Positions 1-5,653 of a stretch of DNA of 7,866 bases are shown piece by piece; the stretch's first letter is position 1; each line of letters starts with the position of its first letter. The position numbers were made by a program, and so were the translations under genes. This DNA comes from Ruminococcus sp. UBA3800 (GTDB lineage Bacteria; Bacillota; Clostridia; Oscillospirales; Ruminococcaceae). The stretch is from positions 9,859 through 17,724 of the forward strand of contig DFEO01000038.1 in the NCBI GenBank assembly GCA_002368715.1, written 5' to 3'. The notes under the pieces are model-generated. The model ran no database searches and had not been told where the DNA came from. It saw nothing but the letters and a program-made list of their open reading frames with translations.

Positions 1-758
1 GAGGCGCCGGTATACAGGCAGATATAAAGACTATGACAACAAACGGCATTTATGCCATGAGCGCTGTCACGGCTCTCACTGCACAGAACACTACCGGCGT
101 GAGCGATATCATGGAGGTCACACCACAGTTTCTTGCGGCAGAGCTTGACAGTGTCTTTTCAGACATTTTCCCCGATGCCGTAAAGATCGGGATGGTCGCC
201 TCCTGCGGCCTCATCGAGGTCATTGCCCGAAAGCTTGGAGAATACGGGGCAAAGAACATCGTCCTTGATCCTGTCATGGTCGCCACCAGCGGCTCGAGAC
301 TGATAAAAGAGGATGCGGTGAACGCACTGAAGGAGCACCTTTTTCCTATCGCTAAGGTAGTAACACCGAACATCCCGGAAGCCGAGCTTCTGACACAGAG
401 CCCGATAGCATCAGCCGGGGATATGGAAAAAGCCGCCGAAATGATCTTTTCTCAGTTCGGCTGTGCCGTTCTTTTAAAGGGCGGCCACAAGCTGAATGAC
501 GCAAACGATTATCTCTTTGACGGCGGCAGCGGACACTGGTTTGAAGGCAGACGCATAGACAACCCAAACACCCACGGAACAGGCTGCACCCTTTCGAGCG
601 CTGTCGCTTCAAACCTTGCAAAGGGCTGTTCGCTGGCAGAAAGTGTAGCCAGAGCCAAGGAGTATATCTCGGGCGCCCTTTCGGCCATGCTGGACCTGGG
701 AAAGGGGTCGGGGCCTATGGATCACGGATTTGACATAAACAGCAGATTTTCAGAATAA
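1..758 (+). CDS. thiD: Hydroxymethylpyrimidine/phosphomethylpyrimidine kinase ThiD, 5'-truncated by window edge
   Basis: Phosphorylates hydroxymethylpyrimidine (HMP) and then HMP-phosphate to give HMP-diphosphate for thiamin synthesis in the cytoplasm. The frame is open from base 3, upstream of the first ATG at 33, and reads [10 protein letters not shown]. That is the conserved N-terminal substrate-binding stretch of ThiD, so the true start lies roughly 15 codons before the window and the ATG at 33 is internal. The 251 visible residues match a ribokinase-fold kinase of about 265 residues. Other ThiD hallmarks are [39 protein letters not shown] and HGTGCTLS; the last forms the anion hole and carries the conserved Cys. 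The TAA at 756-758 lies 16 bases before thiC, so the two are almost certainly co-transcribed. Any TPP riboswitch would lie outside the window. A pyridoxal-kinase activity is possible for this family but less likely next to thiC. Confidence 0.96.
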   Translation, partial: GAGIQADIKTMTTNGIYAMSAVTALTAQNTTGVSDIMEVTPQFLAAELDSVFSDIFPDAVKIGMVASCGLIEVIARKLGEYGAKNIVLDPVMVATSGSRLIKEDAVNALKEHLFPIAKVVTPNIPEAELLTQSPIASAGDMEKAAEMIFSQFGCAVLLKGGHKLNDANDYLFDGGSGHWFEGRRIDNPNTHGTGCTLSSAVASNLAKGCSLAESVARAKEYISGALSAMLDLGKGSGPMDHGFDINSRFSE

Positions 759-774
759 GCAGGAGGAATCGAAA

Positions 775-2088
775 ATGAAACAGTATCACACACAGATGGA
801 AGCCGCTAAGAAGGGCATCGTAACACCCGAGATGGAGATAGTTGCAAAGAAGGAATATATGGACGTTCAGGAGCTGCGTGAGCTGGTCGCAAAGGGCTGG
901 GTGGCTATCCCCTGCAACATAAACCACAAGGCTATCTCTCCCGAAGGCATAGGCACAAAAATGAGGACAAAGATAAATGTTAACCTCGGTATCTCGGGAG
1001 ATGCAAAGAATTACGATGTCGAGATGCAGAAGGTCGATCTTGCACACAGGTTCGGCGCAGAAGCTATTATGGACCTTTCAAACTACGGCAAGACAAACAC
1101 CTTCCGCAAGGCGCTGATAGAAAAGTCCCCTGCTATGATAGGGACCGTGCCGATGTATGACGCTATCGGCTATCTTGAAAAGGATCTGCTGGAGATAACG
1201 GCCGAGGACTTCCTCAAGGTCGTTCGTGCTCACGCAGAGGAGGGCGTTGACTTTATGACCATACACGCCGGGATAAACAGAAGAGCCGTTGAAGCCTTTA
1301 TGAGGGATAAGAGAAAAATGAACATCGTTTCCAGAGGAGGCTCGCTGCTGTTTGCGTGGATGATGATGACAGGCAACGAGAACCCCTTCTTCGAGCACTA
1401 TGACGAGGTGCTGGAGATACTGCGTGAGTTCGATGTTACCATAAGCCTCGGTGATGCGCTCAGACCCGGCTGCATAGACGATGCGACCGATGCAGGACAG
1501 ATAAGCGAGCTGATAGAGCTGGGCGACCTGACAAAGAGAGCCTGGGAAAAGGACGTTCAGGTAATGGTCGAGGGACCCGGACATATGGCTATGAACGAGA
1601 TAGAAGCAAATATGAAGCTCCAGAAGAGGATATGCCACAATGCTCCGTTCTATGTCCTCGGGCCGCTGGTAAGCGATATCTTCCCGGGATATGACCACAT
1701 CACATCGGCTATCGGCGGCGCTATCGCTGCGGCAAGCGGAGCGGATTTTCTCTGCTATGTCACACCTGCCGAGCACCTCAGGCTGCCCGACGTAAACGAC
1801 GTTAAGGAGGGCATCATCGCCTCGAAGATAGCAGCCCATGCGGCAGACATAGCAAAGGGTGTGCCCCACGCAAGAGACAAGGACAACGAAATGGCCGAGG
1901 CAAGACACAAGGTCGAGTGGGAGGATATTTTCAAGGTGTCCTTCGACCCCGATAAGGCAAGAGAGTATTTCGAGAGCACACCCCCCGCAGACAGGCACAC
2001 CTGCTCGATGTGCGGCAAGATGTGCGCTGTAAGAACGACAAATATGATACTCGCAGGCGAAAAGGTAGAGTTCTGCACGGAAAAATAA
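775..2088 (+). CDS. thiC: Phosphomethylpyrimidine synthase ThiC (short form)
   Basis: Radical-SAM enzyme that rearranges aminoimidazole ribotide (AIR) into HMP-phosphate, the substrate of ThiD's second step. The start is fixed by AGGAGGA at 761-767, seven bases before ATG. At 437 residues it is the short form found in many Clostridia and archaea, lacking the extra N-terminal domain of the ~630-residue proteobacterial enzyme. Family signatures visible are [59 protein letters not shown] and [19 protein letters not shown]. The His residues in the GPGH and AEHL segments are probable metal or substrate ligands. The [4Fe-4S] cysteines lie near the C terminus at about 410, 413 and 417 (CSMCGKMC). 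This reads CX2CX3C, one residue shorter than the CX2CX4C quoted for the proteobacterial enzymes; I believe that goes with the short subfamily. It is the middle gene of the thiD-thiC-queH unit. Confidence 0.97.
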   Translation: MKQYHTQMEAAKKGIVTPEMEIVAKKEYMDVQELRELVAKGWVAIPCNINHKAISPEGIGTKMRTKINVNLGISGDAKNYDVEMQKVDLAHRFGAEAIMDLSNYGKTNTFRKALIEKSPAMIGTVPMYDAIGYLEKDLLEITAEDFLKVVRAHAEEGVDFMTIHAGINRRAVEAFMRDKRKMNIVSRGGSLLFAWMMMTGNENPFFEHYDEVLEILREFDVTISLGDALRPGCIDDATDAGQISELIELGDLTKRAWEKDVQVMVEGPGHMAMNEIEANMKLQKRICHNAPFYVLGPLVSDIFPGYDHITSAIGGAIAAASGADFLCYVTPAEHLRLPDVNDVKEGIIASKIAAHAADIAKGVPHARDKDNEMAEARHKVEWEDIFKVSFDPDKAREYFESTPPADRHTCSMCGKMCAVRTTNMILAGEKVEFCTEK

Positions 2089-2092
2089 AGGC

Positions 2093-2098
2093 AGGTGA
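2093..2098 (+). promoter_or_regulatory. Ribosome binding site deciding the queH start
   Basis: AGGTGA matches the 3' part of the consensus AGGAGGTGA and sits five bases before the in-frame GTG at 2104. An earlier in-frame GTG at 2095 overlaps this site and has only a weak AAAGG three bases ahead of it. The later GTG gives a protein starting MKQEQKINYQ, which fits QueH N termini well. Confidence 0.6.
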
Positions 2099-2103
2099 GC
2101 GCT

Positions 2104-2760
2104 GTGAAGCAGGAGCAGAAGATAAATTATCAGAAAAAACTGGATACTATTATAAATGGCATCTGCGAAAGCAAAAAAGTGCCGACGCTCATGCTCCACA
2201 GCTGCTGTGCGCCTTGCTCGTCTTATGTGCTGGAGTATCTGGCGGAGTTTTTTTCGATAACTGTCGTTTATTATAACCCGAACATTTATCCCGAAGCCGA
2301 GTTTTATAAGCGTGAGGAGGAGCAGCGCAGGCTTATAGAGCAGCTGCCTGTGAAAAACAGGATAACACTGCTTAAACAGCCCTATGATGAGCGTGAGTTC
2401 TATGCTGCGGTAAAGGGGCTGGAGCACATAAAAGAGGGCGGAGAGCGCTGCTTTGCGTGCTATCGGGTGAGGCTGGAGAGAGCGGCACAGCTTGCCGCTG
2501 AGACGGGCTTTGATTATTTCACCACAACGCTTACACTGTCGCCGCTGAAAAACTCGCAGATAATAAACCGTATAGCCGAGCAGACGGCGCAGAAATACGG
2601 TGTGGCACACCTGCCATCGGATTTCAAGAAGAGAGAGGGCTATAAACGCTCGATAGAGCTGTCACGGGAATACGGACTTTACAGGCAGGATTACTGCGGC
2701 TGCGTGTTTTCTCAGAGGGAGAGAGACGAGCAGAAAAAACGTGCGATATCAGAATATTAA
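2104..2760 (+). CDS. queH: Epoxyqueuosine reductase QueH (DUF208 family)
   Basis: Reduces epoxyqueuosine to queuosine in the anticodon loop of GUN tRNAs. QueH is the non-orthologous replacement for the cobalamin-dependent QueG and is common in anaerobes. From the preferred GTG the protein has 218 residues, normal for the family. Visible signatures are HSCCAPCSSY (Cys34, Cys35, Cys38), YYNPNIYPEAEF, CFAC (Cys116, Cys119), the TTTLTLSPLKNS block, FKKREGYKRSIELSREYGLYRQ and YCGC (Cys198, Cys200). The conserved cysteines hold the iron-sulfur/metal centre and a redox pair. The gene starts 15 bases after the thiC stop, so it is probably read from the thi promoter. The stop is TAA at 2758-2760, and I see no convincing terminator after it. 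The family call is firm; the exact start is less so (GTG at 2095 would add three residues). Confidence 0.93.
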   Translation: MKQEQKINYQKKLDTIINGICESKKVPTLMLHSCCAPCSSYVLEYLAEFFSITVVYYNPNIYPEAEFYKREEEQRRLIEQLPVKNRITLLKQPYDEREFYAAVKGLEHIKEGGERCFACYRVRLERAAQLAAETGFDYFTTTLTLSPLKNSQIINRIAEQTAQKYGVAHLPSDFKKREGYKRSIELSREYGLYRQDYCGCVFSQRERDEQKKRAISEY

Positions 2761-2848
2761 AGCTGTCTTTGTGCATAGTTTCTGACCAAAAAATTACCCT
2801 GCAAATGCCCGAAAAAGCGGAAAAACGCAGGAATAAAATGGAATTGGC

Positions 2849-2870
2849 TGCAATTTTCATTAAAGTTGCA
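2849..2870 (+). other. AT-rich 9-bp hairpin between queH and the surface-protein gene
   Basis: TGCAATTTT (2849-2857) pairs with AAAGTTGCA (2862-2870) around a CATT loop, with one G-U wobble in RNA. It lies about 90 bases after the queH stop and 35 bases before the next -35 box. It has no T-run behind it, so it is a poor intrinsic terminator. It could be a weak attenuating structure or an operator upstream of the promoter. Nothing else recognisable was found in 2761-2900. Confidence 0.4.
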
Positions 2871-2904
2871 TAAAGAATTGTGATATGTTTGTGAAAATTG
2901 CTGA

Positions 2905-2933
2905 TTGAAAAGCGGTTAAAAATGTGTTACAAT
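2905..2933 (+). promoter_or_regulatory. Vegetative sigma-A promoter, extended -10, for the surface-protein gene
   Basis: TTGAAA (2905-2910) is followed after exactly 17 bases by TACAAT (2928-2933). TGT directly before the -10 makes an extended TGn motif. Each hexamer differs from consensus by one base. Transcription should start near 2940, giving a leader of about 67 bases. This is by far the best promoter in the window and agrees with the high-expression codon use of the gene it serves. Confidence 0.82.
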
Positions 2934-2941
2934 GTATTTAC

Positions 2942-2981
2942 AATTCATGTTGGGGTGATATCGCTCAACATTAGTTGAATT
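2942..2981 (+). other. Stem-loop at the 5' end of the leader mRNA
   Basis: AATTCATGTTG (2942-2952) pairs with CAACA (2966-2970) and TGAATT (2976-2981). This makes an 11-bp stem with a five-base bulge (2971-2975) and a 13-base loop. The stem starts within one or two bases of the predicted transcription start and ends 11 bases before the ribosome binding site, leaving that site free. The position resembles known 5'-terminal stem-loops that protect abundant mRNAs from decay; that role is inferred here. Confidence 0.5.
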
Positions 2982-3006
2982 TATTTGAAAATGGAGGAAA
3001 CTCAAA

Positions 3007-4182
3007 ATGAAACTTTCAAAGTTATTTGCTGGCCTTTCGGCAGCAGCTCTTGCAGCTTCTGCAATGAGCATGGTATCGTTTGCAGATGATGCAGCAGAGC
3101 CTAAAACAGACGAGGCCACAGGCAGCTACGGCGCATTCCTGATGGTTGGCGGTGCTGAGTATTACGGCAACTGGAACCTCGGCGACTATGCTGAGGGTGA
3201 TGCAGAGATCACAGGCAACGGACAGTACACTGTATCCTACAAGGTTCCTGAGGACGCAGAAAAGAACCCAGATGGTCTCGGCATTGGTAGTGAGCTTGCA
3301 GTTCTTACTGTACAGACAAACATCGCTGCTGATTTCGACGGCGACTATGAGGAGCAGCCTGTAACTGTTACTATCGACAGCGTTGCTTTCGACGGTCAGG
3401 ATGTTGATTTCGACATCGCTGCTGCTGAGGAAGACGAGGAAGGTCCTTCTGTATGGATCGAGGGCGGAATCAGAGCAACAGTTGTAAACCTCTGGGGTCA
3501 TGACCTCAACGCACTTTCTGCTATGCCTGCTGGCGCAAAGGAAGTATCTGTAACATTCACAGTAGCTGGTCTTCCCGAGGAAGAGAAGCCTGCTGCAGAG
3601 GGTGAGCTTGTTGTTCCCGGAAGCGAGAGCTGGTGGAACCAGATCAGTGTAAACTATCTTGATCTGCTCGGCGATATCGATCCTGCTGATGTAGACAGAG
3701 TAGAGTTCACCGGTACAGGCAAATTCACTATTGGTTATAACAGCACAGAGGTTGGCGAAGATGGCAAGCCCGTTTGGGTACAGCCTGACGCTTCTGAGGA
3801 CGACAAGGTTATCTACGGCCTAGATATTCTCCTCACAGCTGAGGACGATCCTGATTTCGTTCCTAACATAGCTGTTGCTAACAACACTCAGGAAGACATC
3901 ACTGTTACTTACAAGGTATTCCTGAAGGGCGATGACAACTCTGAGAGCGAGTCCGAGTCTGAGAGCGAGTCCGAGAGCACTTCTGAGGTTGAGAGCACTT
4001 CTGAGGCTGAGAGCACTTCCGAGGCTGAGTCTACCGTTGACTCCAAGAAGGCTGCTGATTCTTCTTCCAAGGCTGCTAGCGGCGCTTCCACAACCAACCC
4101 TGGCACAGGTGCTGCTGCACTTGCTGCAGTAGGTGTTGCACTTGCTGGTGCTGCAGTTGTTACTTCCAAGAAGAGAAAGTAA
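3007..4182 (+). CDS. Secreted acidic surface protein with two beta-rich modules, Ser/Glu linker and NPGTG wall-anchor tail
   Basis: Function unknown. The ATG follows GGAGG (2993-2997) by nine bases. Residues 1-26 are a typical signal peptide with probable cleavage at SFA|DDA. Residues about 41-190 and 205-310 look like beta-rich modules. Each carries a tryptophan-rich segment (GNWN near 54-57; SWWNQ at 208-212) followed by a shared motif, AEITGNGQYTVSY at 66-78 and VEFTGTGKFTIGY at 232-244, which suggests an old duplication. Residues 312-343 are a Ser/Glu linker. The C terminus is NPGTG (364-368), a hydrophobic stretch (369-386) and SKKRK. That is the layout of a sortase signal, but with NPGTG in place of LPXTG. 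A plain C-terminal membrane anchor is the alternative. The protein is very acidic. Codons favour GCT/GCA, GTT/GTA and TCT/TCC, unlike the GC-richer neighbours, which points to strong expression. The modules may bind carbohydrate, but no family was recognised. It is monocistronic, with its own promoter and terminator. Confidence 0.85.
   Translation: MKLSKLFAGLSAAALAASAMSMVSFADDAAEPKTDEATGSYGAFLMVGGAEYYGNWNLGDYAEGDAEITGNGQYTVSYKVPEDAEKNPDGLGIGSELAVLTVQTNIAADFDGDYEEQPVTVTIDSVAFDGQDVDFDIAAAEEDEEGPSVWIEGGIRATVVNLWGHDLNALSAMPAGAKEVSVTFTVAGLPEEEKPAAEGELVVPGSESWWNQISVNYLDLLGDIDPADVDRVEFTGTGKFTIGYNSTEVGEDGKPVWVQPDASEDDKVIYGLDILLTAEDDPDFVPNIAVANNTQEDITVTYKVFLKGDDNSESESESESESESTSEVESTSEAESTSEAESTVDSKKAADSSSKAASGASTTNPGTGAAALAAVGVALAGAAVVTSKKRK
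3973..4026 (+). repeat. Three tandem 18-bp repeats in the Ser/Glu linker
   Basis: Three in-frame copies of GAGAGCACTTCTGAGGNT (3973-3990, 3991-4008, 4009-4026) encode ESTSEV, ESTSEA and ESTSEA. The third copy has one silent T-to-C change. They follow a run of alternating Ser-Glu codons (about 3940-3972) and fade into a partial copy at 4027. Near-identity at DNA level indicates recent slippage or recombination. Changes in copy number would alter linker length without breaking the frame. Confidence 0.85.
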
Positions 4183-4209
4183 TTTCTGACTGATAGCAAT
4201 TAACTAACT

Positions 4210-4241
4210 AAAGAGCTTGCCTTCGGGCAGGCTCTTTTTTT
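4210..4241 (+). terminator. Strong intrinsic terminator of the surface-protein gene
   Basis: A 12-bp stem (4210-4221 with 4226-4237, one G-U wobble) is closed by the very stable TTCG tetraloop and runs straight into seven T's (4235-4241). It begins 28 bases after the stop codon. Confidence 0.93.
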
Positions 4242-4259
4242 GGTGCGCACAAGCATAAT

Positions 4260-4294
4260 AAAAGAGGCATCACAAGCGTGACGCCTCTTTTTTT
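4260..4294 (-). terminator. Bidirectional terminator, mainly for the minus-strand operon
   Basis: A 13-bp inverted repeat (4261-4273 with 4278-4290, one A/C mismatch) surrounds a four-base loop. On the minus strand it follows the thioesterase stop codon by three bases and is trailed by TTTTATTAT. On the plus strand it is trailed by seven T's (4288-4294), so it can also back up the terminator at 4210. Together they insulate two convergent transcription units. Confidence 0.88.
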
Positions 4295-4683
4295 CATTTT
4301 TTATATCCCACGATCTTTACAACAGAGGTTATGTTCCCAAGCTCGTCAGTGACCCTGACGGTGTAGCAGCAGGTTGTGCGGCCCTCTTTTATAAACTCTG
4401 TCTCAGCAATGAGCCGCTTTCCCTTCGGCACCCCGATAAACGAAATGTCCGACGTGAGCGACACTGTTCCGGGAGCCTTGTGGTTTGTCGCAACAGCAAA
4501 GGCAAAATCCGCCAGCATAAAATAAACACCGCCCATAACTCCGCCGACAGCGTTCCTGTGCCTGTCAGCTATGGTCAGGCTCACTCTGGCATAATTATCT
4601 CCCACCTCATCTATAACAGCGCCGTTCTCAGTGGCAAAACGGTCCTTGCTGAAAAAATCTCTTACCTTATCCATATCGACCAT
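4294..4683 (-). CDS. PaaI-family hotdog-fold thioesterase
   Basis: Probable cytoplasmic acyl-CoA thioesterase; the substrate is unknown. From the ATG at 4683 it has 129 residues, normal for a single hotdog domain. The start is supported by AAGGGTG (4696-4690), six bases upstream, and by TAAG directly before the ATG: the previous gene's stop ends one base earlier, a sign of translational coupling. An ATG at 4749 would add 22 residues lying entirely over the glycosidase gene and is rejected. The core helix region reads HRNAVGGVMGGVYFMLADFAFAVATN (residues 42-67). Asp59 aligns with the catalytic Asp of E. coli PaaI (LAD motif), while the usual active-site His of HGG is Met50. The HxN and GG...LAD pattern still fits the family, so this may be a subfamily trait or an altered activity. 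Last gene of the rlmA operon. Confidence 0.85.
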   Translation of the reverse strand: MVDMDKVRDFFSKDRFATENGAVIDEVGDNYARVSLTIADRHRNAVGGVMGGVYFMLADFAFAVATNHKAPGTVSLTSDISFIGVPKGKRLIAETEFIKEGRTTCCYTVRVTDELGNITSVVKIVGYKK

Positions 4684-4684
4684 C

Positions 4685-5653
4685 TTATTCACCCTTATAC
4701 CACTTTCTAAGAACCTTTTCCGCAAGCTTTCCGTAGACAGTGAAATCACGGTTCTCTCTTGCCTTTTCAGCAGGCGGCAGCTTTGCCTTCCAGTCCCACC
4801 AGAAATATCCTGCGAACCACTCCTTGTCCCAGGTGGTGCTTAGCGCCGCCTCATAAAAATCAGCCTGCTCCTGCTCGTCAATGGGTCTTTCGGGCCTGTC
4901 GTGAAAGTCCCAGGGATACTGTGTGCAGCCCTGCTCGTTTCTTACACCTATCTCTGCCAGCATAACAGGCCTGCCATAGCGCCTGTTCACCTCTTCAAGG
5001 CGGCTGACAACGCCCTCCCAGACGCTCTTCATCCTTTCAAGCGAGCGGTCATTCTCATCGGTGCAGGGATAATATCCCGAGATGCCGATAACATCCACCG
5101 CCGAGAGCCACGGGAACCTGAACTCGTCTCCGTGGTTTATGTTGTGCATAATGAGCCCGTGGTAGACCTCTCTTACCTCGCCGATCATCTTTTCGCAGCG
5201 CTCTGCCTGCTTGTCCATGCCTGCCATCTCGCAGCCTGTACACAGCATATCACAGCCCTCTTCCTCGGCGATAGCCGCATAGTGCAGCATAAAGCGGGTG
5301 TAGCTTGCAAACCACATATCCCAGTATCTCGGGTTCTCGGCAGGAAAATCTATCCTTGCTCTCCATGCCCTGTCAAGGCAGTCCACCATAGGCTTCAGAC
5401 AGACCTTAAGCCCCAGGCTCTTAGCCTTTCTCACAGCCTTTCTGACTTCATCGTCTGTCTGTGTCCTGCCGAACATCGCAAAAACATTCAGCGAATAATA
5501 AGCCTCCTGAAAACAGTTGACCGGGATACAGATCCAGTCAAGCCCGTTTTCGGCCAGCCTTTCCATAGACGCATCTGCATCCGCTGTCCCGAAAACTCCG
5601 CTCCCCGAGAAAAACCCCCATGTATAGCCTTTGCAAAACAGCCTGTCATTCAT
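4685..5653 (-). CDS. GH113-like glycoside hydrolase (TIM barrel), cytoplasmic
   Basis: Resembles glycoside hydrolase family 113, whose characterised members are beta-1,4-mannanases of clan A. It has 322 residues and no signal peptide or membrane segment, so it should act inside the cell, perhaps on imported oligosaccharides. Evidence includes the N-terminal GYTWGFFSGSG segment, LGLKVCLKPMVD (strand 3 type, about 80-91), a candidate acid/base Glu142 in CTGCEMAG, VDVIGISGYYP (about 187-196), a candidate nucleophile Glu234 in VMLAEIGVRN, and a late aromatic cluster GYFWWDWKAK (282-291). Both Glu residues sit at the ends of predicted strands 4 and 7. The ATG overlaps the rlmA stop (ATGA), with AAGGAG (5667-5662) eight bases upstream; its own stop lies one base before the thioesterase start. 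The fold and catalytic pair are fairly sure; mannan as substrate is only a guess from the family. Confidence 0.78.
   Translation of the reverse strand: MNDRLFCKGYTWGFFSGSGVFGTADADASMERLAENGLDWICIPVNCFQEAYYSLNVFAMFGRTQTDDEVRKAVRKAKSLGLKVCLKPMVDCLDRAWRARIDFPAENPRYWDMWFASYTRFMLHYAAIAEEEGCDMLCTGCEMAGMDKQAERCEKMIGEVREVYHGLIMHNINHGDEFRFPWLSAVDVIGISGYYPCTDENDRSLERMKSVWEGVVSRLEEVNRRYGRPVMLAEIGVRNEQGCTQYPWDFHDRPERPIDEQEQADFYEAALSTTWDKEWFAGYFWWDWKAKLPPAEKARENRDFTVYGKLAEKVLRKWYKGE

Noticed and set aside
33..35. ATG at 33 as the thiD start
   Set aside because: The frame continues upstream to the window edge and encodes the conserved GAGIQAD segment.
1078..2610. Long minus-strand open frame (510 codons) across thiC and queH
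   Set aside because: It is antisense to two unmistakable conserved genes, is Cys/His/Leu-rich as expected for a shadow frame, and has no ribosome binding site or family resemblance.
2798..2831. CCTGC/GCAGG inverted repeat as queH terminator
   Set aside because: Only five base pairs around a 24-base loop, with no T-run.
3940..4035. CRISPR-like or regulatory repeat array
   Set aside because: The repeats are contiguous, in frame and encode the stalk of a secreted protein; there are no spacers.
3909..4199. Minus-strand Ser/Ala-rich open frame opposite the Ser/Glu linker
   Set aside because: An artefact of the repetitive linker read on the other strand; no start signals or conserved features.
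4684..4749. 22-residue N-terminal extension of the thioesterase
   Set aside because: It lies wholly within the upstream gene, while the ATG at 4683 has its own ribosome binding site and a coupled TAAG junction.
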